DNA from: Bacillus cereus ATCC 14579
GTDB taxonomy: Bacteria; Bacillota; Bacilli; Bacillales; Bacillaceae_G
Assembly: GCF_000007825.1 (NCBI RefSeq)
Contig: NC_004722.1
Location: 3,326,501-3,390,500, forward strand
Direction of reading: 5' to 3'
Length of the DNA stretch: 64,000 nucleotides
Below the pieces are notes generated by a model that saw only the letters and a program-made list of their open reading frames with translations, was not told where the DNA came from and ran no database searches. The translations under genes were made by a program, and so were the position numbers. The first letter of the stretch is position 1; the number at the start of each line of letters is the position of its first letter. Of this stretch, positions 36,629-45,689 are shown piece after piece.

Positions 36629-37948
36629 TTAGAATAATGACTTAATACTTGCTAAGACAGTAAGTACACCTACAATAATAACAAATACGTTGCTCATTTT
36701 CCCTTTGTATTTAGCTAGTACTGGCACTTTTTGAATCGCATACATCGGTAATAGACATAAGATAGCAGCAACTAAAGGACCGCTTAGAGAATCAATAAGT
36801 CCAAGAATACTTGGATTTGTATAAGCAACAAACCAGCATGATAATACAACAAAAGTAAGAATTATTGTCTTAATTGTTTTTTCTTCAATATCTTTTCCAC
36901 GTGATTTACCAAACTTAATAATCATGTCACGCATTACTTCAAATGCTCCTATATAATGGCCAAGGAAAGACTTTGTAATAGCCACAAAAGCAATAATTGG
37001 AGCTGCAATAGTGATTACAGGCGAATTAAGCTCATTAGCAAGATATGAAAGAATTGATAAGTTTTGTTCTTTTGCCATTTTTATATCATCTGGAGTCAAG
37101 CTCAATGCGCTACTCCAAACGAAGAACATAACAACAGCGAATGTCATGATATAACAAACCTTTTGTATTTGCGCACATTTAGCATCAGTGGCTTCGATTC
37201 CATACGTAGCTCTCTGTTTCACAACAAATGATGAAATCATAGGTGAATGATTAAATGAGAATACGATGATTGGTAGAATCATCAATATCGTCCCAAAATA
37301 GCCTGTTCCTGTTGAAGCAGTTGAAACAGCTGAAAAACTAAGCATTGACGTATTCCACTGTGGAATTAAAGATATTGCGATAAACAGTAGAGAAACTATG
37401 AAAGGATACACTAACATACTCATTACCTTTACAGTAATATCTTGACCAAAATTCAGTATAGCGATAAGACCAAGAACTAATACAAGTGATAAAATAGCTC
37501 TTGGAGGTTCTGGCATGTGCAATTGATGCACGATAAAACTACTTGCAGTGTTTGTAAGCGCAACCGAATACATTAGTACGATTGTATAAATTGAACCGAA
37601 ATATACGATGTTAAAAATGATACTCGCTTTATTTCCGAAATACTCTCTAATTGTACCTGTGATCCCCTCATCAGCAGAATTAGAAGCGTATATCATTTTA
37701 GCAAGTGCCCTATGTGAGTAGTACATAACTGGATATGCAAGCAATGTAATTAGTAGTAAAGATAATAAACCACCTGAACCTGCATTAATCGGTAAAAAGA
37801 GCACCCCTGCTCCAATTGCAGTTCCAAATAGACTGAGTGCCCATGTAGTATCCTGCTTATGCCACTTTTTCGGATCTGCATATTGCTCATTTTTTAGTGC
37901 GGTATTTTCAGCTTGAACTTCTATTTTCTTTGCAGTATTCCCGTTCAT
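36629..37948 (-). CDS. Amino-acid permease, HAAAP (SdaC-like) family
   Basis: A protein of about 439 residues with about 11 membrane helices. The N-terminal motif LSLFGTAIGAGVLFLPINAG and the sequence HSPMISSFV are typical of hydroxy/aromatic amino-acid permeases such as the serine transporter SdaC. The exact substrate is open. ATG 37946-37948 follows AAGGGGGAG. It is monocistronic between two terminator regions. Confidence 0.85.
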   Translation of the reverse strand: MNGNTAKKIEVQAENTALKNEQYADPKKWHKQDTTWALSLFGTAIGAGVLFLPINAGSGGLLSLLLITLLAYPVMYYSHRALAKMIYASNSADEGITGTIREYFGNKASIIFNIVYFGSIYTIVLMYSVALTNTASSFIVHQLHMPEPPRAILSLVLVLGLIAILNFGQDITVKVMSMLVYPFIVSLLFIAISLIPQWNTSMLSFSAVSTASTGTGYFGTILMILPIIVFSFNHSPMISSFVVKQRATYGIEATDAKCAQIQKVCYIMTFAVVMFFVWSSALSLTPDDIKMAKEQNLSILSYLANELNSPVITIAAPIIAFVAITKSFLGHYIGAFEVMRDMIIKFGKSRGKDIEEKTIKTIILTFVVLSCWFVAYTNPSILGLIDSLSGPLVAAILCLLPMYAIQKVPVLAKYKGKMSNVFVIIVGVLTVLASIKSLF

Positions 37949-38832
37949 ATAATAACTCCCCCTTGTATCTATTCCTGCATCTCTCTTTGCACCTAACAAA
38001 TATTCCCTTTTTGAAAAATGAATTCCTTACAAGTTGCCCCACATTGTATGTCCTTCATCATAATGAATCCAAATTGAAACATTCGCTAATTAGCGTCCTA
38101 ATATAATTGTTAGCGTTCACAAAAAAGTTTACTCGTAATATCCGCTCTTTATATAAAGAACCCTTAAGAGAACAATATAGAATAGACTTCATAAATACGT
38201 TGCAACATTTCTAATAACAGTGTATTACTTTAATGGTTTCTCTTTTTTACTTTTAACAGTAATTTTAGCTAAACCGGCCTCTCTTCATTTGCGAGGCATT
38301 TCTTTCTCAATTCTATACATTACTTTCATAACTTCGGTAGCACTGATGATATTGCTCACACAAGCCACTGAAGCACATTACATACATTTCGCCTCTAATC
38401 ACACACCTTTCTTACTAATAATCGCATTTTTTATATTTTCTCCAGAGATAATAAAATTTCTCTCGACGCCCTCATTATAACGTGTATATTTATAAAATTA
38501 ATATTTTTATATTTTCAGAAATATTAAAGAGGAATAATTTTATATGGATAATATTTTACAGTTAGCATGTAGCCATTGTTTTTATCGCTTAAAGCTGAAT
38601 TAGTTAGTAAAAAAATACAATAATACATTGTTTTTCTAGGTGACTTATTATAAAAATACTTATATCCCCTTTTATCAAAAAATTTTATTTTAAACATAAA
38701 AGATATTCTAATAAATAATTAATGTAGGTAAAAAGAAAAAAATCCCAAAATACAAAAACCAAATTTTAGGATATATATTATTAATATTGAATTCATATAC
38801 AATTTAAAAAGCTACACTGAGCAAAAAACAAA
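37949..38832. other. Long AT-rich gap
   Basis: No supported gene. A plus-strand open frame at 38220-38480 encodes only a hydrophobic 86-residue stretch without a ribosome site. Weak hairpins occur at 38276-38298 and 38741-38773 (ATCCCAAAAT / ATTTTAGGAT). The region looks like decayed accessory DNA. Confidence 0.35.
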
Positions 38833-39028
38833 AAAGCTGCCCCATATGGACAGCTCATTTACATAATTATCGTTATCAGGAATACACAAACAAATCACTT
38901 CAATATCATCTTAATTGTAGTTTGTTCGGCTCTTCTTCAGGGATATCTCTATATTAGTAATGAATCGTTTTTACATCATTTCCTTTTATGCGAAAAGTAA
39001 TTGTGTCCCATAAGGCGGATTGTGTGCA
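38833..39028 (-). pseudogene. Degraded hypothetical gene
   Basis: Minus-strand reading gives DTITFRIKGNDVKTIHY, an in-frame TAA, YRDIPEEEPNKLQL, then after a one-base shift DDIEVICLCIPDNDNYVNEL. The coding-like composition across stop and shift suggests a decayed gene of unknown family. The 3' end runs into a hairpin at 38831-38852. Confidence 0.4.
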
Positions 39029-39046
39029 CCCTCAAAAGTTTAAATT

Positions 39047-39382
39047 TTAAAATCCCTCATTAACTAGCTCTTTTATCGAGTTTAATTTTGAAGAAAGCTC
39101 GATAAACCATTCTTCATCCCCTGTTAATAATGCAAGATCTATAAGATAAAGGATTTGTTCCTTATTTATTACCTTTGATTCAGGGAGTTTGTTAACGTGT
39201 TTACTAAAGAGTAAAATCGCTTCGTTTATTGTGTACTGGCCGTCACGTTTCACAATACTAACTGTAACTATATCCTCTACATCATCAAGTGATACAATAT
39301 AACCAACTATTAATTCACCTTCATTTGATATTCCACGAACCCAATCTCCTACTTTTAAAACATGATTATTATTTGACATCAT
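39047..39382 (-). CDS. IDEAL-domain protein
   Basis: A 111-residue protein. The C-terminal LIDLALLTGDEEWFIELSSKL matches the short IDEAL domain found in Firmicutes proteins. The N-terminal half (VLKVGDWVRGISNEGELIVGYIVSL) looks like a small beta domain. Function unknown. AGGAAGGTG precedes the start. Confidence 0.75.
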   Translation of the reverse strand: MMSNNNHVLKVGDWVRGISNEGELIVGYIVSLDDVEDIVTVSIVKRDGQYTINEAILLFSKHVNKLPESKVINKEQILYLIDLALLTGDEEWFIELSSKLNSIKELVNEGF

Positions 39383-39506
39383 ACCGTTTCACCTTCCTAT
39401 AAATATTTTTTGTGACGATAAAAAAGATATAAAAACAAATTATACTGTAATATTTTTCATTACATTTAAATGTTAAGAACTCACGGCTATATAATAGTTA
39501 AGCCGC

Positions 39507-39920
39507 TTAACGCTCTTGATTGATAAGGTCAACAACTTCTTTCATTGTATAATTCTTTAAGTATTCACCTAGATGCTCTTCAGCACCTAAGAAAATAGCG
39601 AAAAGAACTTTTCGCATATTCGAACCTACAACACACTGATTGTTTGATTCTGGACACTTCGGCTGCAAAGCACCTTCAGAGGTTATCTGATAAATATGCC
39701 AAAGATTAATTTCATCTAAATCGCGAGCGAAAATAAAACCGCCACCAGTCCCCTCTTTCGATTGTATAAACTTATGTTTTTTTAACAAACTTAGTACTTT
39801 GCGAATGCGTACTGGATGAACACCTGCACTTTCTGAAATAGCATTACTTGTTGACATCCGGTCTGGCTGTAAAGCTAAATAAGTTAAACTGTGTATGGCC
39901 AAGGTAAAGTCGCTGTTCAT
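39507..39920 (-). CDS. saiR: Rrf2-family redox regulator SaiR
   Basis: A protein of about 137 residues of the Rrf2 family. It has a winged-helix N terminus (HSLTYLALQ, SNAISESAGVHPVRIRKVLSLLKK), wing GGGFIFARD, and cysteines in PKCPESNNQCVVG that could sense redox state. SaiR is described as the Rrf2-type regulator of spxA2 in B. anthracis. The gene order spxA2, small stress gene, Rrf2 gene here fits that. ATG 39918-39920 follows AGGAGG. Confidence 0.8.
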   Translation of the reverse strand: MNSDFTLAIHSLTYLALQPDRMSTSNAISESAGVHPVRIRKVLSLLKKHKFIQSKEGTGGGFIFARDLDEINLWHIYQITSEGALQPKCPESNNQCVVGSNMRKVLFAIFLGAEEHLGEYLKNYTMKEVVDLINQER

Positions 39921-39966
39921 GATTTTCCTCCTACGATTAAAAATATTGTTTCTCATATATTAACAT

Positions 39967-39989
39967 ACTGTAGCCATAAATATTACAGA
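39967..39989. promoter_or_regulatory. Candidate SaiR operator at saiR
   Basis: ACTGTAG-N9-TTACAGA, 47 bp before the saiR ATG. It has the same arms and spacing as the site at 40870-40892. Confidence 0.5.
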
Positions 39990-40109
39990 TTGGTTAGAAC
40001 GTTAAAACATGTGGAATGCTTCTTGCCATAAAAAATTAATTCCATTATATTCTATCCCGTCCCACCTATATCTGATAACTTCATTTAGCTTTTTAAGTTA
40101 AAAAGAAAA

Positions 40110-40244
40110 TTAAACACTCCACTGTTTCTTCACTTGTTCTTCTGCCAACTGTTCAATTTTTGTCCAAATCGTATCTTTACTCACAATAACATTTGTTTGA
40201 TAGTTTCTATCTTTATAATTAACTGTAACGCATACTTCTATCAC
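40110..40244 (-). CDS. BA3454-family stress response peptide
   Basis: A 44-residue gene too short for most ORF callers. GTG at 40242-40244 follows AGGAGG by nine bases. The protein starts VIEVCVTVNYKDRNYQTNVI and ends in QVKKQWSV. Position next to spxA2 and sequence fit the small family named after B. anthracis BA3454. The role is unknown beyond association with stress genes. It is likely co-transcribed with spxA2 and saiR. Confidence 0.75.
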   Translation of the reverse strand: MIEVCVTVNYKDRNYQTNVIVSKDTIWTKIEQLAEEQVKKQWSV

Positions 40245-40291
40245 CTTCAGTTTCCTCCTTTCAAAAAATTTCTCTTTCATACTATTACTTA

Positions 40292-40687
40292 TTAATTAGC
40301 CAACTTTTGCAGTTCAATGTTTAAAAATGTTCGGACACTACGTGGTAAAAATTTGCGAATTTCTTCTTCGTTAAAACCAATTTGCAATCTTTTTTCGTCC
40401 AGCATAATCGGGCGACGCAACATTAGTGGATGCTCAATTATTAATGTATAAAATTCATTTAGCGAGAGCTCATCAATATTTATATTTAAGTCCTGAAAAG
40501 TTTTGGATCTAGTTGAAATAATTTCAGTAGCCCCCTCTTCAGTTAAACGAAGAATCGATTTAAGCTCATCAACTGTCATAGAATTTGATACGATGTTTTT
40601 TTCAATATAATCAATTTGATGCTCTTCAAGCCATGCTTTCGCTTTTCGGCATGAAGCACAGCTTGCTGTTGTATATAGAATTACCAT
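40292..40687 (-). CDS. spxA2: Spx-type global redox regulator SpxA2
   Basis: A 131-residue ArsC/Spx-fold protein that binds the RNA polymerase alpha C-terminal domain rather than DNA directly. The redox switch CASC is at residues 10-13, and RRPIM carries the conserved Arg-Pro. The length matches Spx. Linkage to an Rrf2 gene identifies it as SpxA2 rather than SpxA1. It controls oxidative and disulfide stress genes, consistent with the surrounding detoxification genes. Confidence 0.85.
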   Translation of the reverse strand: MVILYTTASCASCRKAKAWLEEHQIDYIEKNIVSNSMTVDELKSILRLTEEGATEIISTRSKTFQDLNINIDELSLNEFYTLIIEHPLMLRRPIMLDEKRLQIGFNEEEIRKFLPRSVRTFLNIELQKLAN

Positions 40688-40742
40688 ATTTAACTCACTC
40701 CTTTAATGTTATTAAACGTACATTTTAAATATCGCTTATTGA

Positions 40743-40765
40743 AATGTATTAAAAAAAATTACAGT
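40743..40765. promoter_or_regulatory. Candidate SaiR operator at spxA2, proximal
   Basis: AATGTAT-N9-TTACAGT, five of seven left-arm positions agreeing with ACTGTAA, 56 bp before the spxA2 start. Confidence 0.4.
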
Positions 40766-40869
40766 TTAGAATCAAATTCACATAATGTTAATTATTCAGC
40801 AATGTTTCATTTATCTCTATTATTCATGCTACATTTTACAGACGTTAACAACTCACTTTTAAAAATCTT

Positions 40870-40892
40870 ACTGTAATTTTAAACTTTACAGT
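40870..40892. promoter_or_regulatory. Candidate SaiR operator at spxA2, distal
   Basis: Perfect inverted repeat ACTGTAA-N9-TTACAGT, 183 bp upstream of spxA2. Confidence 0.5.
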
Positions 40893-41052
40893 TCAATTAA
40901 TCAACTGTTAAGTCTTGGATTAATTTTAATAACACAACAAATTATTCTCATGTAAAATTCCCCATAGCATGATGGCTCCTTCAAAGCACATTTCACGCAT
41001 TTCTTGCTTACAAGTGCTATTATGGATTATATTCATCCTAATAAAAAGTACG

Positions 41053-41083
41053 TACTTTAAAGTGTTATAGGTACTAAAAAGTA
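41053..41083. promoter_or_regulatory. HxlR-type double operator S7
   Basis: TACTTTAAAGTG and TACTAAAAAGTA separated by TTATAGG. Promoter block TACAAGTGCTATTATGGATT upstream. First of two tandem cassettes before hxlR-A. Confidence 0.75.
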
Positions 41084-41167
41084 ACATATGCATTTTTAAG
41101 TGCCGTTCTGCTTATTTCTCTCTTACATCGGTTATTATGACCGATATTTAGCACAATAAATAGTACG

Positions 41168-41198
41168 CACTTTAAAGTGTTATAGGTACTAAAAAGAA
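41168..41198. promoter_or_regulatory. HxlR-type double operator S8
   Basis: CACTTTAAAGTG and TACTAAAAAGAA, exactly 115 bp after S7 and 67 bp before the hxlR-A start. Confidence 0.72.
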
Positions 41199-41265
41199 AT
41201 AATTTTAGTATTGCAACGGATGTAGGCTCACAACTGTAATCTAAATTCATCAAAGGAGTTTTTTT

Positions 41266-41613
41266 ATGAAGACATACAATATTCCTGTAGAAGCGACTTT
41301 AGAAGTTATTGGCGGAAAGTGGAAAGTTGTTATCCTTTGTCATTTAAAAAAAGGAACAAAAAGAACGAGTGAATTAAAACGTTTAATGCCTGGTATTACG
41401 CAAAAAATGTTAACGCAACAATTACGGGAACTAGAAGAAGATGGTGTAATCCAAAGGAAAGTATATGACCAAGTACCACCAAAAGTAGAGTATTCTTTAA
41501 CGGATTACGGTTCGTCTTTAGGAGCTATACTCGATTCCCTCTGTTCCTGGGGAGAAGTTCATCTTGAAAAAACCGGGAACACATCCATGCTGATTACAGC
41601 AGATGAATCATAA
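41266..41613 (+). CDS. HxlR/DUF24 regulator A
   Basis: A 115-residue winged-helix protein: IGGKWKVVILCHLKKG (with the HxlR Cys in ILC), MLTQQLRELEEDGVIQRKVY, PPKVEYSLTDYG. The ORF is nearly identical in layout and sequence to hxlR-C, including the C-terminal NTSMLITA, so the two are recent duplicates. CAAAGGAG precedes the start. Two tandem cassette promoters with operators S7 and S8 point at it, suggesting autoregulation. Confidence 0.92.
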   Translation: MKTYNIPVEATLEVIGGKWKVVILCHLKKGTKRTSELKRLMPGITQKMLTQQLRELEEDGVIQRKVYDQVPPKVEYSLTDYGSSLGAILDSLCSWGEVHLEKTGNTSMLITADES

Positions 41614-41620
41614 CTGTAGA

Positions 41621-41669
41621 AGACATAAAATAGGTTGAGACAATGCTTGCCTCAACCTATTTTATGTCT
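41621..41669. terminator. Bidirectional terminator
   Basis: Perfect 19-bp arms starting AGACATAAAATAGGTTGAG, loop of 11, between convergent hxlR-A and the GntR-type gene. Confidence 0.92.
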
Positions 41670-41671
41670 CT

Positions 41672-42407
41672 TTATAATTTTTTTGCCGTAATGACTGTTT
41701 CAAACTCAAAGGTTTCCGGTAGATGATCTGCATAAGAATATTCAAAAGTTCGTCCATCCGTTAAGTAAGCTACTTGCTCAACTCGCATTAGGAAATCCTG
41801 ATTTGTTAAGTTCATAAACTGCTTTTCCCTATCATCTGGGCGAATCCCTTTAACCCTGACAACAGATGTCCCTACTTCAAGACCAAGTTTATTTTGAATA
41901 TGTGAGTATATCGACTCCTCTAAAACAGAAGCTTCAACACCTGGGATAACCGAAATTGGCATCCATGTATGCTCCATAATCGTCGGAATGCTGTGAATGA
42001 TGCGGAGGCGAATGATTTTATAGACGAAATCACCAATTGAAACTCCCAATTTCTCAGCAACTACTTCATCAGCACCTACAATCGCAAACTCGATAATTTT
42101 ACTTTCTACCTCACTACCGTAAACAGCTTTCGTACCTGTTAAAGTTTGAATCATTCGTGCCTTTTCCTGCTGATGCCAATCTTGTACCACTGTTCCACTT
42201 CCGCGCCGACGGATAATGTAGCCGTCTCTTACTAATAGATCCAGCGCTTTTTTAATCGTAAGTGCTGAAACATCGAATTCTTCAGCAAGGACGGAGCTAC
42301 TCGGAATTTTTTCGTTGATTTTATATTCATCCGTCTAAAATTTGCTGTTTAATCTTTTGATAAATGCCGAGGTATTTTACTTGTGTTGATCCGCTTGCCA
42401 TTTCCAT
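41672..42407 (-). pseudogene. GntR/UTRA transcription regulator, frameshifted
   Basis: From ATG 42405-42407 the frame reads STQVKYLGIYQKIKQQILDG then hits TGA. The next frame resumes YKINEKIPSSSVLAEEFDVS, LTIKKALDLLVRDGY and IIRRRGSGTVV, then the UTRA ligand domain (IPTIMEHTWMP). One extra base near 42327-42331 separates the GntR winged helix from the rest, so the DNA-binding domain is split. Downstream of the Gfo/Idh/MocA gene, 26 bp away. Confidence 0.85.
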
Positions 42408-42433
42408 ACCTCCTTTATACTGCAAACTCTCTT

Positions 42434-43495
42434 CTATTCATTCAAATGTAAAGCCTCAAGTTTGTAAACTGAAGGTGATGGGGCAGCAAATCCGTTTTCC
42501 AAGATTTCAATATTCGTTACTGCTTCTTCATCTTTCACAAGTTTTGGTGCACCATTTACAATTGTGTCATACGCTGCATCATAGAAACGACCGTAATCAC
42601 CAAGCGGCGTTTTAATTTGTTTTTCAATCCAGTCACCATTTGCATTACGATACTTAGCAATTCCATAATACATCGGCGAATCTTCACCAAATCCTGCACT
42701 CTCAGGCATAATACCCGCTTTCAAATCATTTTCCTGCTGATCTTCACCGTATTTAATAAAAGAGCCATTTGTTCCATGAACGATAAAGCGTGGATAATCT
42801 TTTGCTACGATATGGTTCGTTTTCAGCTTAATCTTCAACTGATTTCCATAATGTAGACCAACATCGAAATAGTTATCAACCGCACCTTCCACTTCATTAT
42901 TACGAATATCGTATGTCACTGTATTTGGACGGCCGAATAGTGAAATCATGCGGTCCATCGTATGAATACCTAAACTGTAAAATGAACCTTCTTCTTTTGG
43001 AGCTTCATGAGTGATTGAACCAGGACGGAAATAATCAATATGTGATTCAATCTCAATAATATCACCAAGGAATCCTTGTTCAACTACTTGCTTTACAGCT
43101 AAAAAATCACCATCAAAACGACGGTTTTGATAAGGCATAACGACTACACCTTTCTCTCGTCCTAAAGCTAATAATTCTTTCGCATGTTCTACTGTATCGC
43201 AAAATGGTTTTTCAACGATAACTGATTTTCCGGCTAGTATAACTTTTTTTGCTAATTCATAATGCGTATGTGCTGGCGTACAGATCGTCACGACTTGAAT
43301 TTCTTTGTCATTCAACAATTCGTCCAAATCAGTAGTGAAGTAAACACCTCTTTCCTCATATGGAGCCGCTAATTCTTCATTTATTTGACGTACAAAAATC
43401 GTTTTTACTTTTATATTATTACGTGTCTTTAGATAAGGTAGGTGATAACGGTTAGCTGATTTTCCAAATCCAATAAAGCCCATTGTTAATGTCAT
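42434..43495 (-). CDS. Gfo/Idh/MocA-family oxidoreductase
   Basis: A sugar or polyol dehydrogenase of about 353 residues. It has an N-terminal Rossmann domain (MGFIGFGKSANRYHLPYL), the conserved EKPFCDTVEHAKEL, and a C-terminal alpha/beta domain with SLGIHTMDRMISLFG. ATG 43493-43495 after AAGGAAG is preferred to the upstream TTG. It forms an operon with a GntR/UTRA regulator that is probably its controller. The substrate is unknown. Confidence 0.9.
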   Translation of the reverse strand: MTLTMGFIGFGKSANRYHLPYLKTRNNIKVKTIFVRQINEELAAPYEERGVYFTTDLDELLNDKEIQVVTICTPAHTHYELAKKVILAGKSVIVEKPFCDTVEHAKELLALGREKGVVVMPYQNRRFDGDFLAVKQVVEQGFLGDIIEIESHIDYFRPGSITHEAPKEEGSFYSLGIHTMDRMISLFGRPNTVTYDIRNNEVEGAVDNYFDVGLHYGNQLKIKLKTNHIVAKDYPRFIVHGTNGSFIKYGEDQQENDLKAGIMPESAGFGEDSPMYYGIAKYRNANGDWIEKQIKTPLGDYGRFYDAAYDTIVNGAPKLVKDEEAVTNIEILENGFAAPSPSVYKLEALHLNE

Positions 43496-43592
43496 GTTCT
43501 TCAACTTCCTTGCTCATAAATTTTCGTTTCTACATTTATTATATATTTTTTCTTTAAAAGTATATAGTTTTAATTTTAAAATTATATACTAA

Positions 43593-43635
43593 AAAGTCGA
43601 GATAGAAATCATTTTCTGATTCCCATCTCGACTTT
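43593..43635 (-). terminator. Terminator of cfa
   Basis: AAAGTCGAGAT pairs with ATCTCGACTTT, with A and T runs outside. Confidence 0.8.
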
Positions 43636-43707
43636 ACGTTATAGACTTATATCCTATCATCATTTTATTTATACTCAATGACTTGAGAGCTACTTGGTTA
43701 CATGCTC

Positions 43708-44880
43708 TTATTCATACATATACGAACGTGTCATCGGAATTGTATCATTAATCCCTTTTGTAAATACAAATTGATGTAAATCAATATTACCTGTAAAGAA
43801 CGAAGCTGCACATGCATTTAAATATAAACGCCACATGCGGATAAATCGCTCATCTTTCGTTTTACGAACTTCCTCTAGTACGTTTTCAAAATTTCGAGCC
43901 CAATGTTGTAATGTTTTTCCGTAATGTCTACGTAAGCTTTCTACATCCACAATAAAAAATTGTTCGTTTGTCATGTTCGTGATTAATTCGTTCACAGCAG
44001 GAACATACCCACCAGGGAATATATATTTTTCAATCCAACCATTCGTAGCACCACCATTAGCCGGAGAAGTAATACAATGCAGTAGAGAAATCCCGCCATC
44101 ATTTAATAATTTGTTAACTGTTTCAAAGTATTGCGTAATGTTGTCTTTTCCTACATGTTCGATCATACCTACACTAACAATTTTATCAAATTTATGATTC
44201 TTAATATCGCGGTAATCAAGTAAAGATACTTCAACTAAATCCGTAAGTCCCTCTTGTTTAATTCGCTCAGAAGTCTTAGCATATTGTTCCTCACTTAACG
44301 TTACTCCCATCGCTTTCACACCGTACTGTTTAGCGGCAGCTGTAATGAGTTCACCCCACCCACAACCGATGTCTAATAGCGTATCACCTTTTTGAAGGTT
44401 CAACTTTTTCAAAATATGATTCACTTTATTATGCTGCGCTGTCGTTAAAGAATCTTGCTCATTTTGGAAATATGCACAAGAATATGTCATTGTTTCATCA
44501 AGCCATAATTTATAGAAATCGTTCCCAATATCATAATGATGAGCAATATCATCTTTATTTTTTTGTTTTGAGAAATTCCATTTACTTTTGAAATATTGCA
44601 ACTTACTATCACCTAAAAAGCTATCCTGCCTTTTATAAATAGATTGAATTGCTTTTTCAAGGTTACCCTCTATTTCAAGATCCCCATTCATATATGCTTC
44701 ACCGAATGCAATAGAAGGATCCTTAGCGATTTCTTTTTTTGAAAGTGGCTTATGGAATGTTATGTGAAATTGAGGTTCCCCTTCGCCATATTGGATTGTT
44801 TCTCCATTCCAAAGTGTAATTTGAACTGGATCTGAAAACAGATTTTTGAGTATTTTTTTATAAAAAAGTTCTTCAACCAT
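43708..44880 (-). CDS. cfa: Cyclopropane-fatty-acyl-phospholipid synthase
   Basis: Adds a methylene group from S-adenosylmethionine to unsaturated membrane lipids, a stress adaptation. The protein has about 390 residues. It has AHHYDIGNDFYKLWLDETMTYSCAYF, the SAM motif LLDIGCGWGELI, GVTLSEEQY, and the conserved FPGGYVP. ATG 44878-44880 follows TAGGAGA. Operator S9 lies about 140 bp upstream, so it may belong to the HxlR-linked set. Confidence 0.94.
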   Translation of the reverse strand: MVEELFYKKILKNLFSDPVQITLWNGETIQYGEGEPQFHITFHKPLSKKEIAKDPSIAFGEAYMNGDLEIEGNLEKAIQSIYKRQDSFLGDSKLQYFKSKWNFSKQKNKDDIAHHYDIGNDFYKLWLDETMTYSCAYFQNEQDSLTTAQHNKVNHILKKLNLQKGDTLLDIGCGWGELITAAAKQYGVKAMGVTLSEEQYAKTSERIKQEGLTDLVEVSLLDYRDIKNHKFDKIVSVGMIEHVGKDNITQYFETVNKLLNDGGISLLHCITSPANGGATNGWIEKYIFPGGYVPAVNELITNMTNEQFFIVDVESLRRHYGKTLQHWARNFENVLEEVRKTKDERFIRMWRLYLNACAASFFTGNIDLHQFVFTKGINDTIPMTRSYMYE

Positions 44881-45020
44881 AAAAACATCTCCTACTAAAA
44901 AATTGAACAAAAAACTATACTAGTTAATAAGTCTTTTTGAACATAGCTTAAAATCGTTATTGTACTGACTTCTTGCTACGAGTGTCATTATAAAACGGTT
45001 ATATTATGAAGCATAGTACG

Positions 45021-45051
45021 TACTTTAAAGTGATGTAGGCACTTTTAAGTA
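45021..45051. promoter_or_regulatory. HxlR-type double operator S9
   Basis: TACTTTAAAGTG and CACTTTTAAGTA separated by ATGTAGG. The upstream block GCTACGAGTGTCATTATAAA closely resembles the one before S1. Confidence 0.7.
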
Positions 45052-45120
45052 CCCATGACTGAAACAGGTTCTCAAAAATTTTACTTTTCATCATAACAAC
45101 TTTCTAAAGTTTTAAAACGA

Positions 45121-45151
45121 AAAACACCACCTCGTCATTAGGTGGTGTTTT
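45121..45151 (-). terminator. Terminator of hxlR-B
   Basis: Perfect 12-bp arms AAAACACCACCT and AGGTGGTGTTTT. Confidence 0.88.
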
Positions 45152-45193
45152 CAATATTACATATAGAGATTTCACTTAACTTCTGTGTTTTTT

Positions 45194-45499
45194 CTATCTA
45201 TGCATCGTTCTCCCCAATGCGGTTAATTGATTTAATACATTCTGTAAAGACCACCCATAATCGGTTAGAGAGTATTCTACTCGAGGGGGAATTTCTTTAT
45301 AAATTTCACGTGTAATCACACCATCTTCTTCCAGCTCGCGTAGTTGCTGCGTTAACATTCTCACAGAAATTTCAGGAATCAAACGTTGCAACTCACTCGT
45401 TCGCTTCGTCCCTTTCGTTAAGTGACATAAAATAACGACCTTCCACTTTCCCCCGATAATTTCTAAAGTTGCCTCTATCGGTATATTGTATTGTTTCAC
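45194..45499 (-). CDS. HxlR/DUF24 regulator B
   Basis: A 101-residue winged-helix regulator: IGGKWKVVILCHLTKG, RMLTQQLRELEEDGVITREIY, PPRVEYSLTDYG. It starts with GTG after AAGGAGGGA. It is related to regulators A and C but shorter and more diverged. A triple-box operator (S10) lies 69-118 bp upstream. Confidence 0.9.
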   Translation of the reverse strand: MKQYNIPIEATLEIIGGKWKVVILCHLTKGTKRTSELQRLIPEISVRMLTQQLRELEEDGVITREIYKEIPPRVEYSLTDYGWSLQNVLNQLTALGRTMHR

Positions 45500-45567
45500 A
45501 CGATCTCCCTCCTTTTTTCTAAATTTCTTCTCTATTGTTGCGTAAAAACAAATAATTTTCTATACGG

Positions 45568-45617
45568 CACATTTTAGTTCCTACAGCACAAAAAAGTACC
45601 TATATTACAAAAAAGTA
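45568..45617. promoter_or_regulatory. HxlR-type triple operator S10
   Basis: Three boxes in exact 19-bp register: CACATTTTAGTT (45568-45579), CACAAAAAAGTA (45587-45598), TACAAAAAAGTA (45606-45617), separated by CCTACAG and CCTATAT. Confidence 0.6.
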
Positions 45618-45655
45618 ATTATGCTGCGTAAAAATCTCCCTCTATACAAAAAGAA

Positions 45656-45681
45656 AAAACGAACGTATTCTCGTTCGTTTT
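45656..45681 (-). terminator. Terminator of hxlR-C
   Basis: AAAACGAACG pairs with CGTTCGTTTT, with flanking A and T runs. Confidence 0.85.
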
Positions 45682-45689
45682 TTCTTTCT

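Noticed and set aside
38220..38480. Plus-strand 86-residue hydrophobic ORF
   Set aside because: No ribosome site and composition expected from AT-rich non-coding DNA.
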